From positions 1-64,000 of the forward strand of contig NZ_BMSE01000001.1 in the NCBI RefSeq assembly GCF_014648995.1: a stretch of DNA of 64,000 nucleotides, in the 5' to 3' direction. The first letter of the stretch is position 1; every line of letters begins with the position of its first letter. Source of the DNA: Streptomyces massasporeus. Its GTDB lineage: Bacteria; Actinomycetota; Actinomycetes; Streptomycetales; Streptomycetaceae. Under the pieces are notes generated by a model. The model ran no database searches and was not told the origin of the DNA. It was given only the letters and a program-made list of their open reading frames with translations. Shown here piece by piece: positions 41,899 through 50,016 of the stretch. The position numbers were made by a program, and so were the translations under genes.

Positions 41899-44724
41899 AT
41901 GACGGCCGTTCACGAAGGGCACGACGGCGACCTGGTGCTGGGCGCCTTCGGGCAGATGGGTTCGCGCATCGACTGCGCCGGGTTCAGCCGCCTCGACCTC
42001 GAGGGCCCGCAGGTGCTGTGGCTGGTCGCCTCCGGCGCGGTGGATCTGTTCGCGGTCGACGCCGGGCAGCAGGGCCATTGGCACCATCTGGGCCGGCTGG
42101 AGGCGGGCTCGCTGGTGCTCGGCCCGGTGCCGGGGCCGCAGCACACCCTGGTGGCCCGGCCGCTGCGGGACTGCGTGGTGCACCGCATCGGCCTGCGCGA
42201 GCTGTACCAGCCCGCCAACACGGCGACCTGGTCGTACGACGAGTACGGCAACCCGCAGTACGTGCCGCCGACGACGAGTCCGCTGGAGTACGCGCTCGCC
42301 CTCGGAGTCGGCCGCAGCCTGTCGATCCTCTTCCAGGCACCGATGGCCACGGAGCGGGCCGCCGCGCCCACCGACGACGACGTGTTCTGGATGCAGGTGC
42401 CGCCGGGCAGCGTGCAGTACGGCTCGCTGTACGGCGCGGAGGCCGCGGCCGACCTGCTGATGGACCCCGCGCTGTGGCAGTCCATGGTCGACCAGCAGTA
42501 CCGGCTGCTGACCACGCTGGACCGCTGGATCGAGCAGCTGGAGCGCACCCACGAGTCGCGCACGGCCGAGGGCATCAAGGCCGGTGAGGCGGTGCGCGCC
42601 CAGGCCGACCAGACGTTGCTCGCCTCCATCGGCAAGCGCTCCTCGAAGCGCACGACCGCGGCCGACGCGGACGCCACGTACGCGGCCTGCAAGCTGGTCG
42701 GGCAGGCGGCCGGGATCCGTATCACCGAGCCGACCCAGAAGGGCACCGGCGGGGACCGTCTCGACCCGGTCGAGCAGGTCGCCCTCGCCTCCCGGGTGCG
42801 CACCCGGGCCGTACGGCTCGACGGCCACTGGTGGCGGGACAACGTGGGGCCGCTGGTCGGTCAGCGGGCCCTGTCGGGTGCGCCGGTTGCGCTGCTGTGG
42901 CGGCGCGGCGGCTATGTCGCGGTGCATCCGTCGACCGGCCGGGAGACGCCGATCGAGAAGGCCAACGCCGAGGAGTTCGAGCCGCGCGCGGTGATGTTCT
43001 ACCGTCCGCTGCCGGAGCGGGGCCTCAGTCCGCTGAGGCTGCTGCGGTTCTGCATGCAGGGCATGCGCGGCGACCTGACGGGTCTGCTGCTCAGCGGTCT
43101 GGTGACGGTGGCGATCGGCGCGCTCGTGCCCATCGCGACCGGCAAGGTGCTGGGCGAGTTCGTGCCGAAGGCGCAGACCGGGCTGATCGTGCAGGTGTGC
43201 CTCGCGGTGATGCTGAGCAGTGTGGTGGCGGCGGCCTTCATGCTGTTGCAGAACCTCACGATCCTGCGGCTGGAGGGCCGGATCGAGGCGACGCTCCAGC
43301 CGGCGGTGTGGGACCGGCTGCTGAGACTGCCGACGAAGTTCTTCACCGAGCGCTCCACGGGCGAACTGGCCAGCGCGGCCATGGGCATCAGCTCGATCCG
43401 CCGGCTGCTGGCGGGGGTCGGGCCGACGGTCGCCCAGTCGGTGACGGTCGGCGCGATGAACCTGGGGCTGCTGCTCTGGTACAGCGTGCCGATGGCGATG
43501 GCCGCGATCGGCATGCTCGTCGTGATCGCCGCCGTGTTCCTGGGGCTCGGGTTGTGGCAGGTGCGCTGGCAGCGGCGTCTGGTGGTGCTCTCCAACAAGC
43601 TGAACAACCAGGCGTTCCAGACGCTGCGGGGGCTGCCCAAGCTGCGGGTGGCCGCCGCCGAGAACTACGCGTACGCCGCGTGGGCGTCGGAGTTCGCGCG
43701 CAGCCGGGAGCTCCAGCAGAAGGTCGGGCGCATCAAGAACCTCACGTCGGTGCTGGGCGCGGTGTACCTGCCGCTGTGCACGCTGCTGATGTTCATGCTG
43801 CTGGCCGGCCCGGCCCGGGGGTCGATGTCGGCGGCGGCGTTCCTCACCTTCAACACCTCGGTGACGATGGTGCTGACCTCCGTCACGCAGCTGACGGGCT
43901 CGTTCGTCTCGGCGGTGGCCGCGCTGCCGCTGTTCGAGGAGATCAAGCCGGTGCTCGACGCGACGCCGGAGGTGCGCACGGCGAGCACCCGGCCGGGTCC
44001 GCTGACCGGGGCGATCGAGGCGCGGCGGGTGTCCTTCCGCTACTCGGACGACGGTCCGCTGGTCCTCGACGACGTGTCGTTCGACGTGCGGCCGGGCGAG
44101 TTCGTCGCGGTCGTCGGCCCGAGCGGCTGCGGAAAGTCGACGCTGCTGCGGCTGCTGATCGGCTTCGACCGGCCCGTGTCGGGCAGCGTGCTCTACGACG
44201 GGCAGGACCTGGCGGCCCTCGACCAGTCGGCGGTGCGCCGCCAGTGCGGTGTGGTGCTGCAGAACGCGCAGCCATTCACCGGTTCGATCCTGGACGTCAT
44301 CTGCGGCACCGAGCCGTACACGCCGGAGGAGGCGATGGCGGCGGCCGAGATGGCCGGTCTCGCCGAGGACATCAAGCGGATGCCGATGGGTCTGCACACG
44401 ATCGTCGCGGGCAGCGGGGCCGTCTCCGGCGGTCAGCGCCAGCGGCTGATGATCGCCCAGGCGCTGATCCGGCGACCGCGCATTCTCTTCTTCGACGAGG
44501 CGACCAGCGCGCTCGACAACGAGACGCAGCGCACGGTCATCGAGAGCACCAAGGCTCTGAACGCCACCCGGATCGTCATCGCGCACCGGTTGTCGACCGT
44601 GCTGGACGCCGACCGGGTCGTGGTGATGGAGGAGGGCAAGGTCATCCAGCAGGGGCCGCCGGCCCAGCTGCTCGCCGACCCCGGAGGCCGGCTGCACGAG
44701 CTGGTGCGGCGTCAGATGGCGTGA
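41899..44724 (+). CDS. NHLP-type ABC permease/ATPase, second subunit
   Basis: A 941-residue protein. The first ~350 residues contain a degenerate cyclic-nucleotide-binding-like sensor ('VLWLVASGAVDLFAVDAG') and a long helical linker. A membrane domain (~385-680) and an NBD follow, with GPSGCGKSTLL (~739), SGGQRQRLMIAQAL (~843) and LFFDEATSALD. It matches the peptidase-less partner found in NHLP systems and probably forms a heterodimer with the preceding protein. It lacks the C39 domain. The gene ends just before a convergent SRPBCC gene. Confidence 0.9.
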   Translation: MTAVHEGHDGDLVLGAFGQMGSRIDCAGFSRLDLEGPQVLWLVASGAVDLFAVDAGQQGHWHHLGRLEAGSLVLGPVPGPQHTLVARPLRDCVVHRIGLRELYQPANTATWSYDEYGNPQYVPPTTSPLEYALALGVGRSLSILFQAPMATERAAAPTDDDVFWMQVPPGSVQYGSLYGAEAAADLLMDPALWQSMVDQQYRLLTTLDRWIEQLERTHESRTAEGIKAGEAVRAQADQTLLASIGKRSSKRTTAADADATYAACKLVGQAAGIRITEPTQKGTGGDRLDPVEQVALASRVRTRAVRLDGHWWRDNVGPLVGQRALSGAPVALLWRRGGYVAVHPSTGRETPIEKANAEEFEPRAVMFYRPLPERGLSPLRLLRFCMQGMRGDLTGLLLSGLVTVAIGALVPIATGKVLGEFVPKAQTGLIVQVCLAVMLSSVVAAAFMLLQNLTILRLEGRIEATLQPAVWDRLLRLPTKFFTERSTGELASAAMGISSIRRLLAGVGPTVAQSVTVGAMNLGLLLWYSVPMAMAAIGMLVVIAAVFLGLGLWQVRWQRRLVVLSNKLNNQAFQTLRGLPKLRVAAAENYAYAAWASEFARSRELQQKVGRIKNLTSVLGAVYLPLCTLLMFMLLAGPARGSMSAAAFLTFNTSVTMVLTSVTQLTGSFVSAVAALPLFEEIKPVLDATPEVRTASTRPGPLTGAIEARRVSFRYSDDGPLVLDDVSFDVRPGEFVAVVGPSGCGKSTLLRLLIGFDRPVSGSVLYDGQDLAALDQSAVRRQCGVVLQNAQPFTGSILDVICGTEPYTPEEAMAAAEMAGLAEDIKRMPMGLHTIVAGSGAVSGGQRQRLMIAQALIRRPRILFFDEATSALDNETQRTVIESTKALNATRIVIAHRLSTVLDADRVVVMEEGKVIQQGPPAQLLADPGGRLHELVRRQMA

Positions 44725-44728
44725 GCGG

Positions 44729-45256
44729 TCAGTCCAGCCCGGGCACCGGCGCGCCGCAGGGCATCCCCGCCGCGACGTAGGCGGCGTAGAGCTCCTTCCA
44801 GGGCGCGTCGGCCCCGGCGTGCGGACCGGCGGTCTCCTCGCCGCGCGCCCTGGCGTCCAGCGCGGTCAGGCACACCTCCCAGCCGGCGCCGTTGCGGGCA
44901 GCGGTGTCCTGGGCGGCGAGGACGTTGGTGAGCGTGAAGCGGGTGCTCTTCTCGCCGGTTTCCTCCAGGTCGAAGCGGAGTTCGTCCCCGCCCCACTCGA
45001 ACGCCAGGTGCCGGGGCGGGTCGACGGCGAGGACCCGGCCGGTGGAGTTCTCCATGTGCGGGTCGCCGCTGAACCTGACGGTGCCGCCGGGGCGCAGCTC
45101 GATCTCGGCGCGGGACGGGAACCAGCGCTCCAGCTCGTCCGCGTCGGTGACGAACTGCCAGACGCGGTCCACGGGGTGGTCGTAGACGCGGCTGAAGCGG
45201 ACGGCGGGGCGGCCGTCGTCCAGGGTCAGATAGGTGCCGGTGAGGTCGGCGGTCAT
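44729..45256 (-). CDS. SRPBCC (AHSA1-like) protein
   Basis: A 175-residue START/Bet v1-fold protein: 'FSRVYDHPVDRVWQFVTDAD', 'ELERWFPSRAEIELRPGG', 'HLAFEWGGDELRFDLEE' and 'WKELYAAYVA'. Such proteins bind hydrophobic ligands or act as co-chaperone-like partners, and are very often paired with ArsR regulators. It lies 6 bp after the ArsR gene, in one operon. No catalytic residue can be assigned. Confidence 0.88.
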   Translation of the reverse strand: MTADLTGTYLTLDDGRPAVRFSRVYDHPVDRVWQFVTDADELERWFPSRAEIELRPGGTVRFSGDPHMENSTGRVLAVDPPRHLAFEWGGDELRFDLEETGEKSTRFTLTNVLAAQDTAARNGAGWEVCLTALDARARGEETAGPHAGADAPWKELYAAYVAAGMPCGAPVPGLD

Positions 45257-45262
45257 GGCGGA

Positions 45263-45604
45263 TCAGTCCTTCGGTGGGCTGGTTCGGGGGGCGTCCGGCG
45301 TCTCGTCGAGGCGGCGGCCCAGCGTGTCGAGGCTCTTGTTCCAGAGCGCGCGGTAGGGGGCGAGCCAGGCGTCCAGGGCGGCGATCGGGGCGGGGTCGAG
45401 GGAGTGGACACGGCGTTGCGCGTCCTGCCGCACCCGGACCAGGCCCGCCTCGCGCAGCACCTTGAGGTGCTTGGAGGTGCTCGGCTGGCTCAGTCCGCAC
45501 GCCTCGACGATCTCACCGACGGACCGGGGCCGCTCCAGGAGCAGCGCGACGATGGCCCGCCGGTGGGGATCGGCGAGCGCGGCCCAGAGGGTGGCGTCGG
45601 ACAT
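45263..45604 (-). CDS. ArsR-family transcriptional regulator
   Basis: A 113-residue winged-helix regulator: 'ALADPHRRAIVALLLERPRS' followed by 'VGEIVEACGLSQPSTSKHLK' and 'VLREAGLVRVRQDAQRRVH'. It lacks a metal-site CxC, so it is of the non-metal type usually found with SRPBCC genes. A likely promoter is TTGACG...CATATT in the gap before it. It presumably autoregulates this two-gene operon. Confidence 0.9.
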   Translation of the reverse strand: MSDATLWAALADPHRRAIVALLLERPRSVGEIVEACGLSQPSTSKHLKVLREAGLVRVRQDAQRRVHSLDPAPIAALDAWLAPYRALWNKSLDTLGRRLDETPDAPRTSPPKD

Positions 45605-45671
45605 GACCCCAATATGCCTCGGGAGTTATATGCGCGTCAAGGAATATGCAAGCTCCCGGGAGAGATGCCAG

Positions 45672-45689
45672 CGAAACGTTGCCGTTTCG
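45672..45689. promoter_or_regulatory. Operator-like palindrome upstream of the MFS gene, copy 1
   Basis: CGAAACG-TTGC-CGTTTCG, perfect 7-bp arms. A second site with the same GAAAC/GTTTC core lies 42 bp away. Confidence 0.6.
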
Positions 45690-45715
45690 TTCGGGCTGGT
45701 CTAGCCTCGACGTGT

Positions 45716-45730
45716 ACGAAACCGTTTCGT
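45716..45730. promoter_or_regulatory. Operator-like palindrome upstream of the MFS gene, copy 2
   Basis: ACGAAAC-C-GTTTCGT, perfect 7-bp arms with a 1-bp centre, 49 bp before the start codon. It resembles a TetR-type operator, but no TetR gene is adjacent. Confidence 0.6.
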
Positions 45731-45778
45731 TTACGTACTCATTACCTTCGTGTGCCGTCCCTGGAAACGGGTGCTCCC

Positions 45779-47287
45779 ATGCCACAGAAATCCCTCACCG
45801 ACCACGCGCCCGAGAGCGCCGCCGCCGGGACGACGCCCTCCGCGGCCTCGCCCAAGCGGTGGTGGATCCTCGCGGTCGTCGCCCTCGCCCAGCTGATGGT
45901 GGTGCTGGACGCCACCATCGTGAACATCGCCCTGCCCTCGGCCCAGGCCGACCTGCACTTCTCCGACGGCAACCGGCAGTGGATCGTCACCGCGTACGCG
46001 CTGGCCTTCGCCTCCCTGCTGCTGCTCGGCGGCCGGATAGCCGACCTGTTCGGCCGCAAGCCGGCCTTCCTCGTCGGCATCGTCGGCTTCGCCGCCGCCT
46101 CGGCTCTCGGCGGCGCCGCGAACGGCTTCGAGATGCTGGTCGTCGCCCGAGCCCTCCAGGGCGTCTTCGGCGCGCTGCTGGCACCGGCCGCACTGTCGCT
46201 GCTGAACACCACGTTCACCGACGCACGCGAACGCGCCCGCGCGTTCAGCGTCTACGGCGCCATCGCCGGTGCCGGCGGTGCGGTGGGCCTGCTCCTCGGC
46301 GGCATCCTGACCGATGCCCTCGACTGGCGCTGGACGCTGTACGTCAACGTCGTCATCGCCGTGGCCGCCTTCGCGGGCGGCTGGCTGCTGCTGAGCAACC
46401 ACCGCGACGCCACGACCGCCAAGCTGGACGTGCCGGGCACGATCCTGGTGGCCGGCGGCCTGTTCTCCGTCGTCTACGGCTTCTCGAACGCGGAGACGCA
46501 CGACTGGGGCTCGCCGCTCACCTGGGGCTTCCTGATCGCCGGCGGCGTGCTGCTGGCCGCCTTCGCCTGGTGGCAGACCCGCGCCGCCCACCCGCTGCTG
46601 CCCCTGCGCATCCTGCTCGACCGCAACCGCGGGGCGTCCTTCCTGGCCGTGTTGATCAGCGGCGCGGGCATGTTCGGGGTGTTCCTGTTCCTCACCTACT
46701 ACCTGCAACTCCACCTGGGCTTCAGTCCCACGAAGACCGGTGTGGCGTTCCTGCCGATGGTCGGCGCGCTCATGGTGACGGCTCAGCTGGGCACCACCGT
46801 GCTGCTGCCCCGCCTCGGCCCGAAGACCGTGATCCCGCTGGGCTTCGCCATCGCCACCGCCGGCATGGCCTGGCTGACCGGTATCGGCGTCGGCTCCTCC
46901 TACGCGAGCGCGGTGCTGCCGCAGCTCGTCGTGATCGGCGTGGGTCTCGGCCTGGTGATGCCGCCGGCGATGCAGCTGGCCACGGGCGGCGTCGCGGCCG
47001 AGGACGCCGGCGTGGCCTCCGCCACCGTCAACGCCATGCAGCAGGTGGGCGGTTCGGTCGGCACGGCGCTGCTGAACACCCTCGCCGCGAGCGCGGCGAC
47101 CGACTACCTGTCCGGCAGGGACCCGAGCAGCAAGCTCGTGCAGGCCCAGGCCACGATCGAGAGCTACACCACCGCCTTCTGGTGGTCGGCCGGGTTCTTC
47201 GCCGCGGGCGCGCTGATCACCCTGGTCCTGCACCGGCGCGGGGTGCCGCGGCAGGACGCGGAGGCGGCGCCCGTCGTGCACATGTGA
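45779..47287 (+). CDS. MFS drug exporter, DHA2 (14-helix) type
   Basis: A 502-residue transporter with 14 predicted helices. Motifs are 'LAQLMVVLDATIVNIALPS' (motif D1), the loop 2-3 motif 'LGGRIADLFGRKPAFL' (motif A) and 'GAIAGAGGAVGLLLGGILTD' (motif C, an antiporter signature). It is a proton-coupled exporter of drug-like compounds; the substrate is unknown. ATG 45779 lies in GCTCCCATG with a weak ribosome binding site. Two palindromes upstream suggest repression by a regulator outside the window. Confidence 0.9.
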   Translation: MPQKSLTDHAPESAAAGTTPSAASPKRWWILAVVALAQLMVVLDATIVNIALPSAQADLHFSDGNRQWIVTAYALAFASLLLLGGRIADLFGRKPAFLVGIVGFAAASALGGAANGFEMLVVARALQGVFGALLAPAALSLLNTTFTDARERARAFSVYGAIAGAGGAVGLLLGGILTDALDWRWTLYVNVVIAVAAFAGGWLLLSNHRDATTAKLDVPGTILVAGGLFSVVYGFSNAETHDWGSPLTWGFLIAGGVLLAAFAWWQTRAAHPLLPLRILLDRNRGASFLAVLISGAGMFGVFLFLTYYLQLHLGFSPTKTGVAFLPMVGALMVTAQLGTTVLLPRLGPKTVIPLGFAIATAGMAWLTGIGVGSSYASAVLPQLVVIGVGLGLVMPPAMQLATGGVAAEDAGVASATVNAMQQVGGSVGTALLNTLAASAATDYLSGRDPSSKLVQAQATIESYTTAFWWSAGFFAAGALITLVLHRRGVPRQDAEAAPVVHM

Positions 47288-47302
47288 CCGACCGGGAGTG
47301 CC

Positions 47303-47335
47303 GGGGGCCGTCGTGCGCGGGACACGGCGGCCCCC
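47303..47335 (+). terminator. Hairpin terminator after the MFS gene
   Basis: GGGGGCCG-T-CGTG pairs with CACG-G-CGGCCCCC (13 pairs, one T-G), loop 7 nt, 16 bp after the stop. Confidence 0.75.
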
Positions 47336-47400
47336 TCTCCCCTGCCGCGGGCGCGTCCCCCGCGAGTGGCGCGTCCTCGCCGGTCCGCAGCGTGCGATCT

Positions 47401-47425
47401 GTTGACCCGCCCGGTAAATGGGTAC
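47401..47425 (+). promoter_or_regulatory. Probable SigB-type promoter of the Ppx/GppA gene
   Basis: GTTG-N15-GGGTAC, close to the GNNT-N14-16-GGGTAY consensus of stress (SigB-type) promoters in Streptomyces. The hexamer ends 9 nt before the ATG, so the transcript should have little or no leader. Confidence 0.55.
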
Positions 47426-47434
47426 CCACCGCCC

Positions 47435-48442
47435 ATGCGTATCAGCGTGGTGGATGTGGGATCGAACACGGTCAGACTTGTGGTCGCGGACGCGGCGGAC
47501 GGAGTGCCGCTGCCCGTGCACACCGCCAAGTGGCGGCTGAGGCTGTCCGAGCAGATCACACCGGGGGGACCCGTCCCGGAGCAGGCCGTGGCGCAACTCG
47601 TCGACGCGGTGTCCGAGGCGAGCAGGACCGCCACCCGGTGGGGTGCGGCCGGTCCGTTGGCGTTCGCGACCGCCGTGGTGCGCAACGCGCCGAACCGGCA
47701 CGAGGTGCTGCGCACCGTCCGTGCCCGAACGGGCGTCGACCTGTGCACCCTGCCGGGAGAGGTCGAGGCCGAACTGACGTTTCTCGGGGCGCGGCGTTGG
47801 ATGGGCTGGCGGTCGGGTCCGCTCGCCCTGCTCGACATCGGCGGCGGCACCCTCGAAGTCGCCTTCGGGCGCGGCCGGTTGCCCGACTTCGTGGCGTCGC
47901 TGCCGCTGGGCGCGCGGCGGTTGACGCACGAGTTCTTCGAGGACGAGGACCCGCCGTCGCCGGAGCGGGTGCGGGCGTTGCGCCGCAAGGTCCGCCATCA
48001 GCTGCGGGACGTCGCGGCGCGGATCCGATGGGAGGGCCCGCGCACCGCGGTCGCCACCTCCCGGACCTTCCAGCAGCTGGGGCGGCTGTGCGGCGCAGCA
48101 CCCGGACGCCACGGCCCCTTCGTGGACCGGCAGATGCGCCGCTCCGAGCTGCGGGAGGCGATCACCCGGCTGGCCGCCCTGCCCACCGCCGAACGCGCGC
48201 ACCTGCCCGGTATCTCCGCCCCGCGCGCCGCACAGAGCCTGGCGGGAGCGGTGGTCGGGCACACCGCGCTGAAGCTGACCGGCATCAAGGCCGTCACGGT
48301 CTGCCCCTGGGCGATCCGCGAGGGCGTGCTGCTGCGCCACATCGAGGACGGCCCCTCCTGGTGGGGGGAGGTCGCCCGTCGCAGCGAGGAGGCCGCTCCT
48401 CCCGACCCGGTGCCGCTGCGGATCGCCGCCACCTCCGGCTGA
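47435..48442 (+). CDS. Ppx/GppA-family phosphatase
   Basis: A 335-residue member of the ASKHA-fold exopolyphosphatase/guanosine pentaphosphatase family: 'VVDVGSNTVRLVVADA' (phosphate 1), 'LLDIGGGTLEVAFGRG' (phosphate 2) and 'LPLGARRLTHEF'. It is the short, two-domain form. It may degrade polyphosphate or pppGpp. ATG 47435 has no ribosome binding site; a GGGTAC box ends 9 nt upstream, suggesting near-leaderless, stress-induced expression. Streptomycetes typically have a second copy elsewhere. Confidence 0.88.
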   Translation: MRISVVDVGSNTVRLVVADAADGVPLPVHTAKWRLRLSEQITPGGPVPEQAVAQLVDAVSEASRTATRWGAAGPLAFATAVVRNAPNRHEVLRTVRARTGVDLCTLPGEVEAELTFLGARRWMGWRSGPLALLDIGGGTLEVAFGRGRLPDFVASLPLGARRLTHEFFEDEDPPSPERVRALRRKVRHQLRDVAARIRWEGPRTAVATSRTFQQLGRLCGAAPGRHGPFVDRQMRRSELREAITRLAALPTAERAHLPGISAPRAAQSLAGAVVGHTALKLTGIKAVTVCPWAIREGVLLRHIEDGPSWWGEVARRSEEAAPPDPVPLRIAATSG

Positions 48443-48496
48443 CCGCCCGTGCCCGTGACGGGCCGTACCGAACACAGGAACAGGAAGGAGACCTCC

Positions 48497-48691
48497 GTGT
48501 CCCAGCACAAGGATCACGGCCACGACCAGCACGGCAAGCCGCCCGAGACCGCGCTCCAGGAGGTGCTGCGCGAGGTCGAGGACGCCGAGAACCGCACCCG
48601 CGACTCCGCGGAGCAGCGCCGCCACCGGGGCGAGGCCGGGGAGGCCATCTCCCCCAACCCGCGTGCGCAGGCGGAGTCCGAGGGCGACTGA
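48497..48691 (+). CDS. Small hydrophilic protein, unknown
   Basis: A 64-residue protein from GTG 48497, with AAGGAG 7 nt upstream. It is highly charged, with a His-rich start (SQHKDHGHDQHGK) followed by a helical Glu/Arg segment and a disordered end. It resembles small stress-associated proteins found next to SigB-type genes, but I know no function. It lies 54 bp after the Ppx/GppA gene. Confidence 0.65.
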   Translation: MSQHKDHGHDQHGKPPETALQEVLREVEDAENRTRDSAEQRRHRGEAGEAISPNPRAQAESEGD

Positions 48692-48953
48692 GGAGGACCG
48701 GGCCGGGCCACTGGGGCGGCGGCCCGAACGGTCACGCCGCCAGGGCCCGCGCCACACCCGGCAGTTCCGACGCCGCCCGTCCGGTCGAGCGGCCGGTCGT
48801 GGCCCCGCTCGGCGTCGAGGAAGCCCGGTCCGGGGCCGGGCCCCTGGGGTATCCCGTACGTCCACGCCTGACCGGGGGTCGTGGAGCCGATGTCTCGACC
48901 AAGCGTGCCTTTGTGCCATGCCGGAGTACCCCGTGGGGCGCGTGTCACGCGAG

Positions 48954-48978
48954 GGGTGCCCGGTCGCCGGGCGGGTAC
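48954..48978 (+). promoter_or_regulatory. Probable SigB-type promoter of the HDO-enzyme gene
   Basis: GGGT-N15-GGGTAC; the hexamer ends 9 nt before the ATG at 48988, exactly as at 47435. No ribosome binding site lies between. Confidence 0.5.
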
Positions 48979-48987
48979 CCGGCGCGC

Positions 48988-49995
48988 ATGGACCACGAAG
49001 GACCACGACTGCCGACCCCGCGCGGCCCGCTGAGCAGGGGTGTCGACGCGTATCTGCGGGGCGCGGGCCGCCTGCCCCGCCTCGAGGAGGTCGCCCGCGC
49101 CGAGGTGTACGGCGACGACCTCCAGCTCGCCCTGTACCTGTGCTACGAGCTGCACTACCGCGGCTTCGCGGAGGTCCCTCCCGAGCGTGAGTGGGATCCC
49201 GACCTGTTGCGCACCCGCGCGGCCATGGAGCAGCGCTTCCTGTCCGCGCTGCGTACCGACGCGCACGTCCACCACAGCGTGGACGAGGCACTGGCCGGAC
49301 TGCTGGTCGAGCCCGTCGAGGGCACCGGCGTGACCCACTTCCTGCGCGCCGAGGGTGAGCTGTGGCAGGTGCGCGAGTACGCGGCCCAGCGCTCCCTGTA
49401 CCACCTCAAGGAGGCGGATCCGCACGCCTGGGTGCTGCCGCGGCTGTGGGGCCGGGCGAAGGCGGGGATGGCCGCGGTGGAGTTCGACGAGTGGGGCGGC
49501 GGTCGGGCGGAGCGCGTGCACGCGGCCCTGTTCGCCGACCTGATGACGGATCTGGGCCTGGACACCACCTACGGCCGCTATCTCGACGCCGCGTCCGCCG
49601 AGGCCCTGGTCACCGTGAACATGATGTCCCTGTTCGGGCTGCACCGGACCCTCAGGGGCGCCCTGGTCGGGCACTTCGCGACGGTCGAGATCACCTCGTC
49701 GCCGGGGTCGCGGCGGCTCGCCGAGGCGATGCGCCGCACGGGCGCCGGTCCCGCGGCCGAGCACTTCTACGACGAGCACGTCGAAGCCGACGCGGTCCAC
49801 GAGCAGGTGGTGCGCCACGACGTCATCGGCGGCCTGCTGGAGCAGGAGCCGCAGCTCGCCCCGGACATCGCCTTCGGCATCGACGCCACCGAGTTCGTCG
49901 AGGAGCGCTTCGGCGCCCGGCTGCTCACCGATTGGCGTGCGTCACGTTCATCCCTGTGTACACCGCTTGCCCAGGAAGCAGCTCATATCTCCTGA
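48988..49995 (+). CDS. Heme-oxygenase-like diiron (HDO) / iron-containing redox enzyme
   Basis: A 335-residue all-helical protein of the iron-containing redox enzyme family. Conserved acidic and His residues typical of the HDO diiron site occur in 'YLCYELHYRGF', 'EFDEWGGGRAERVHAALF' and 'FYDEHVEADAVHEQVV'. HDO enzymes include N-oxygenases and desaturases/decarboxylases; the substrate here is unknown. It is followed at 21 bp by a HemK2/MTQ2-like methyltransferase and a CDGSH protein. The start at 48988 is supported by the GGGTAC-N9-ATG arrangement. Confidence 0.8.
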   Translation: MDHEGPRLPTPRGPLSRGVDAYLRGAGRLPRLEEVARAEVYGDDLQLALYLCYELHYRGFAEVPPEREWDPDLLRTRAAMEQRFLSALRTDAHVHHSVDEALAGLLVEPVEGTGVTHFLRAEGELWQVREYAAQRSLYHLKEADPHAWVLPRLWGRAKAGMAAVEFDEWGGGRAERVHAALFADLMTDLGLDTTYGRYLDAASAEALVTVNMMSLFGLHRTLRGALVGHFATVEITSSPGSRRLAEAMRRTGAGPAAEHFYDEHVEADAVHEQVVRHDVIGGLLEQEPQLAPDIAFGIDATEFVEERFGARLLTDWRASRSSLCTPLAQEAAHIS

Positions 49996-50001
49996 TGGCC
50001 G

Positions 50002-50007
50002 GGGTAC
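50002..50007 (+). promoter_or_regulatory. GGGTAC box 9 nt before the HemK2/MTQ2-like gene
   Basis: The hexamer and the 9-nt spacing match those at 47420 and 48973. No matching -35 element is evident, so this promoter is less certain. Confidence 0.4.
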
Positions 50008-50016
50008 TCGGCGTCC

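Noticed and set aside
45646..49995. Very long open frame running across the MFS, Ppx and HDO genes
   Set aside because: Only its last ~335 codons (from 48988) look like protein. The rest is a shadow of genes in other frames, a normal result of high GC content with few stop codons.
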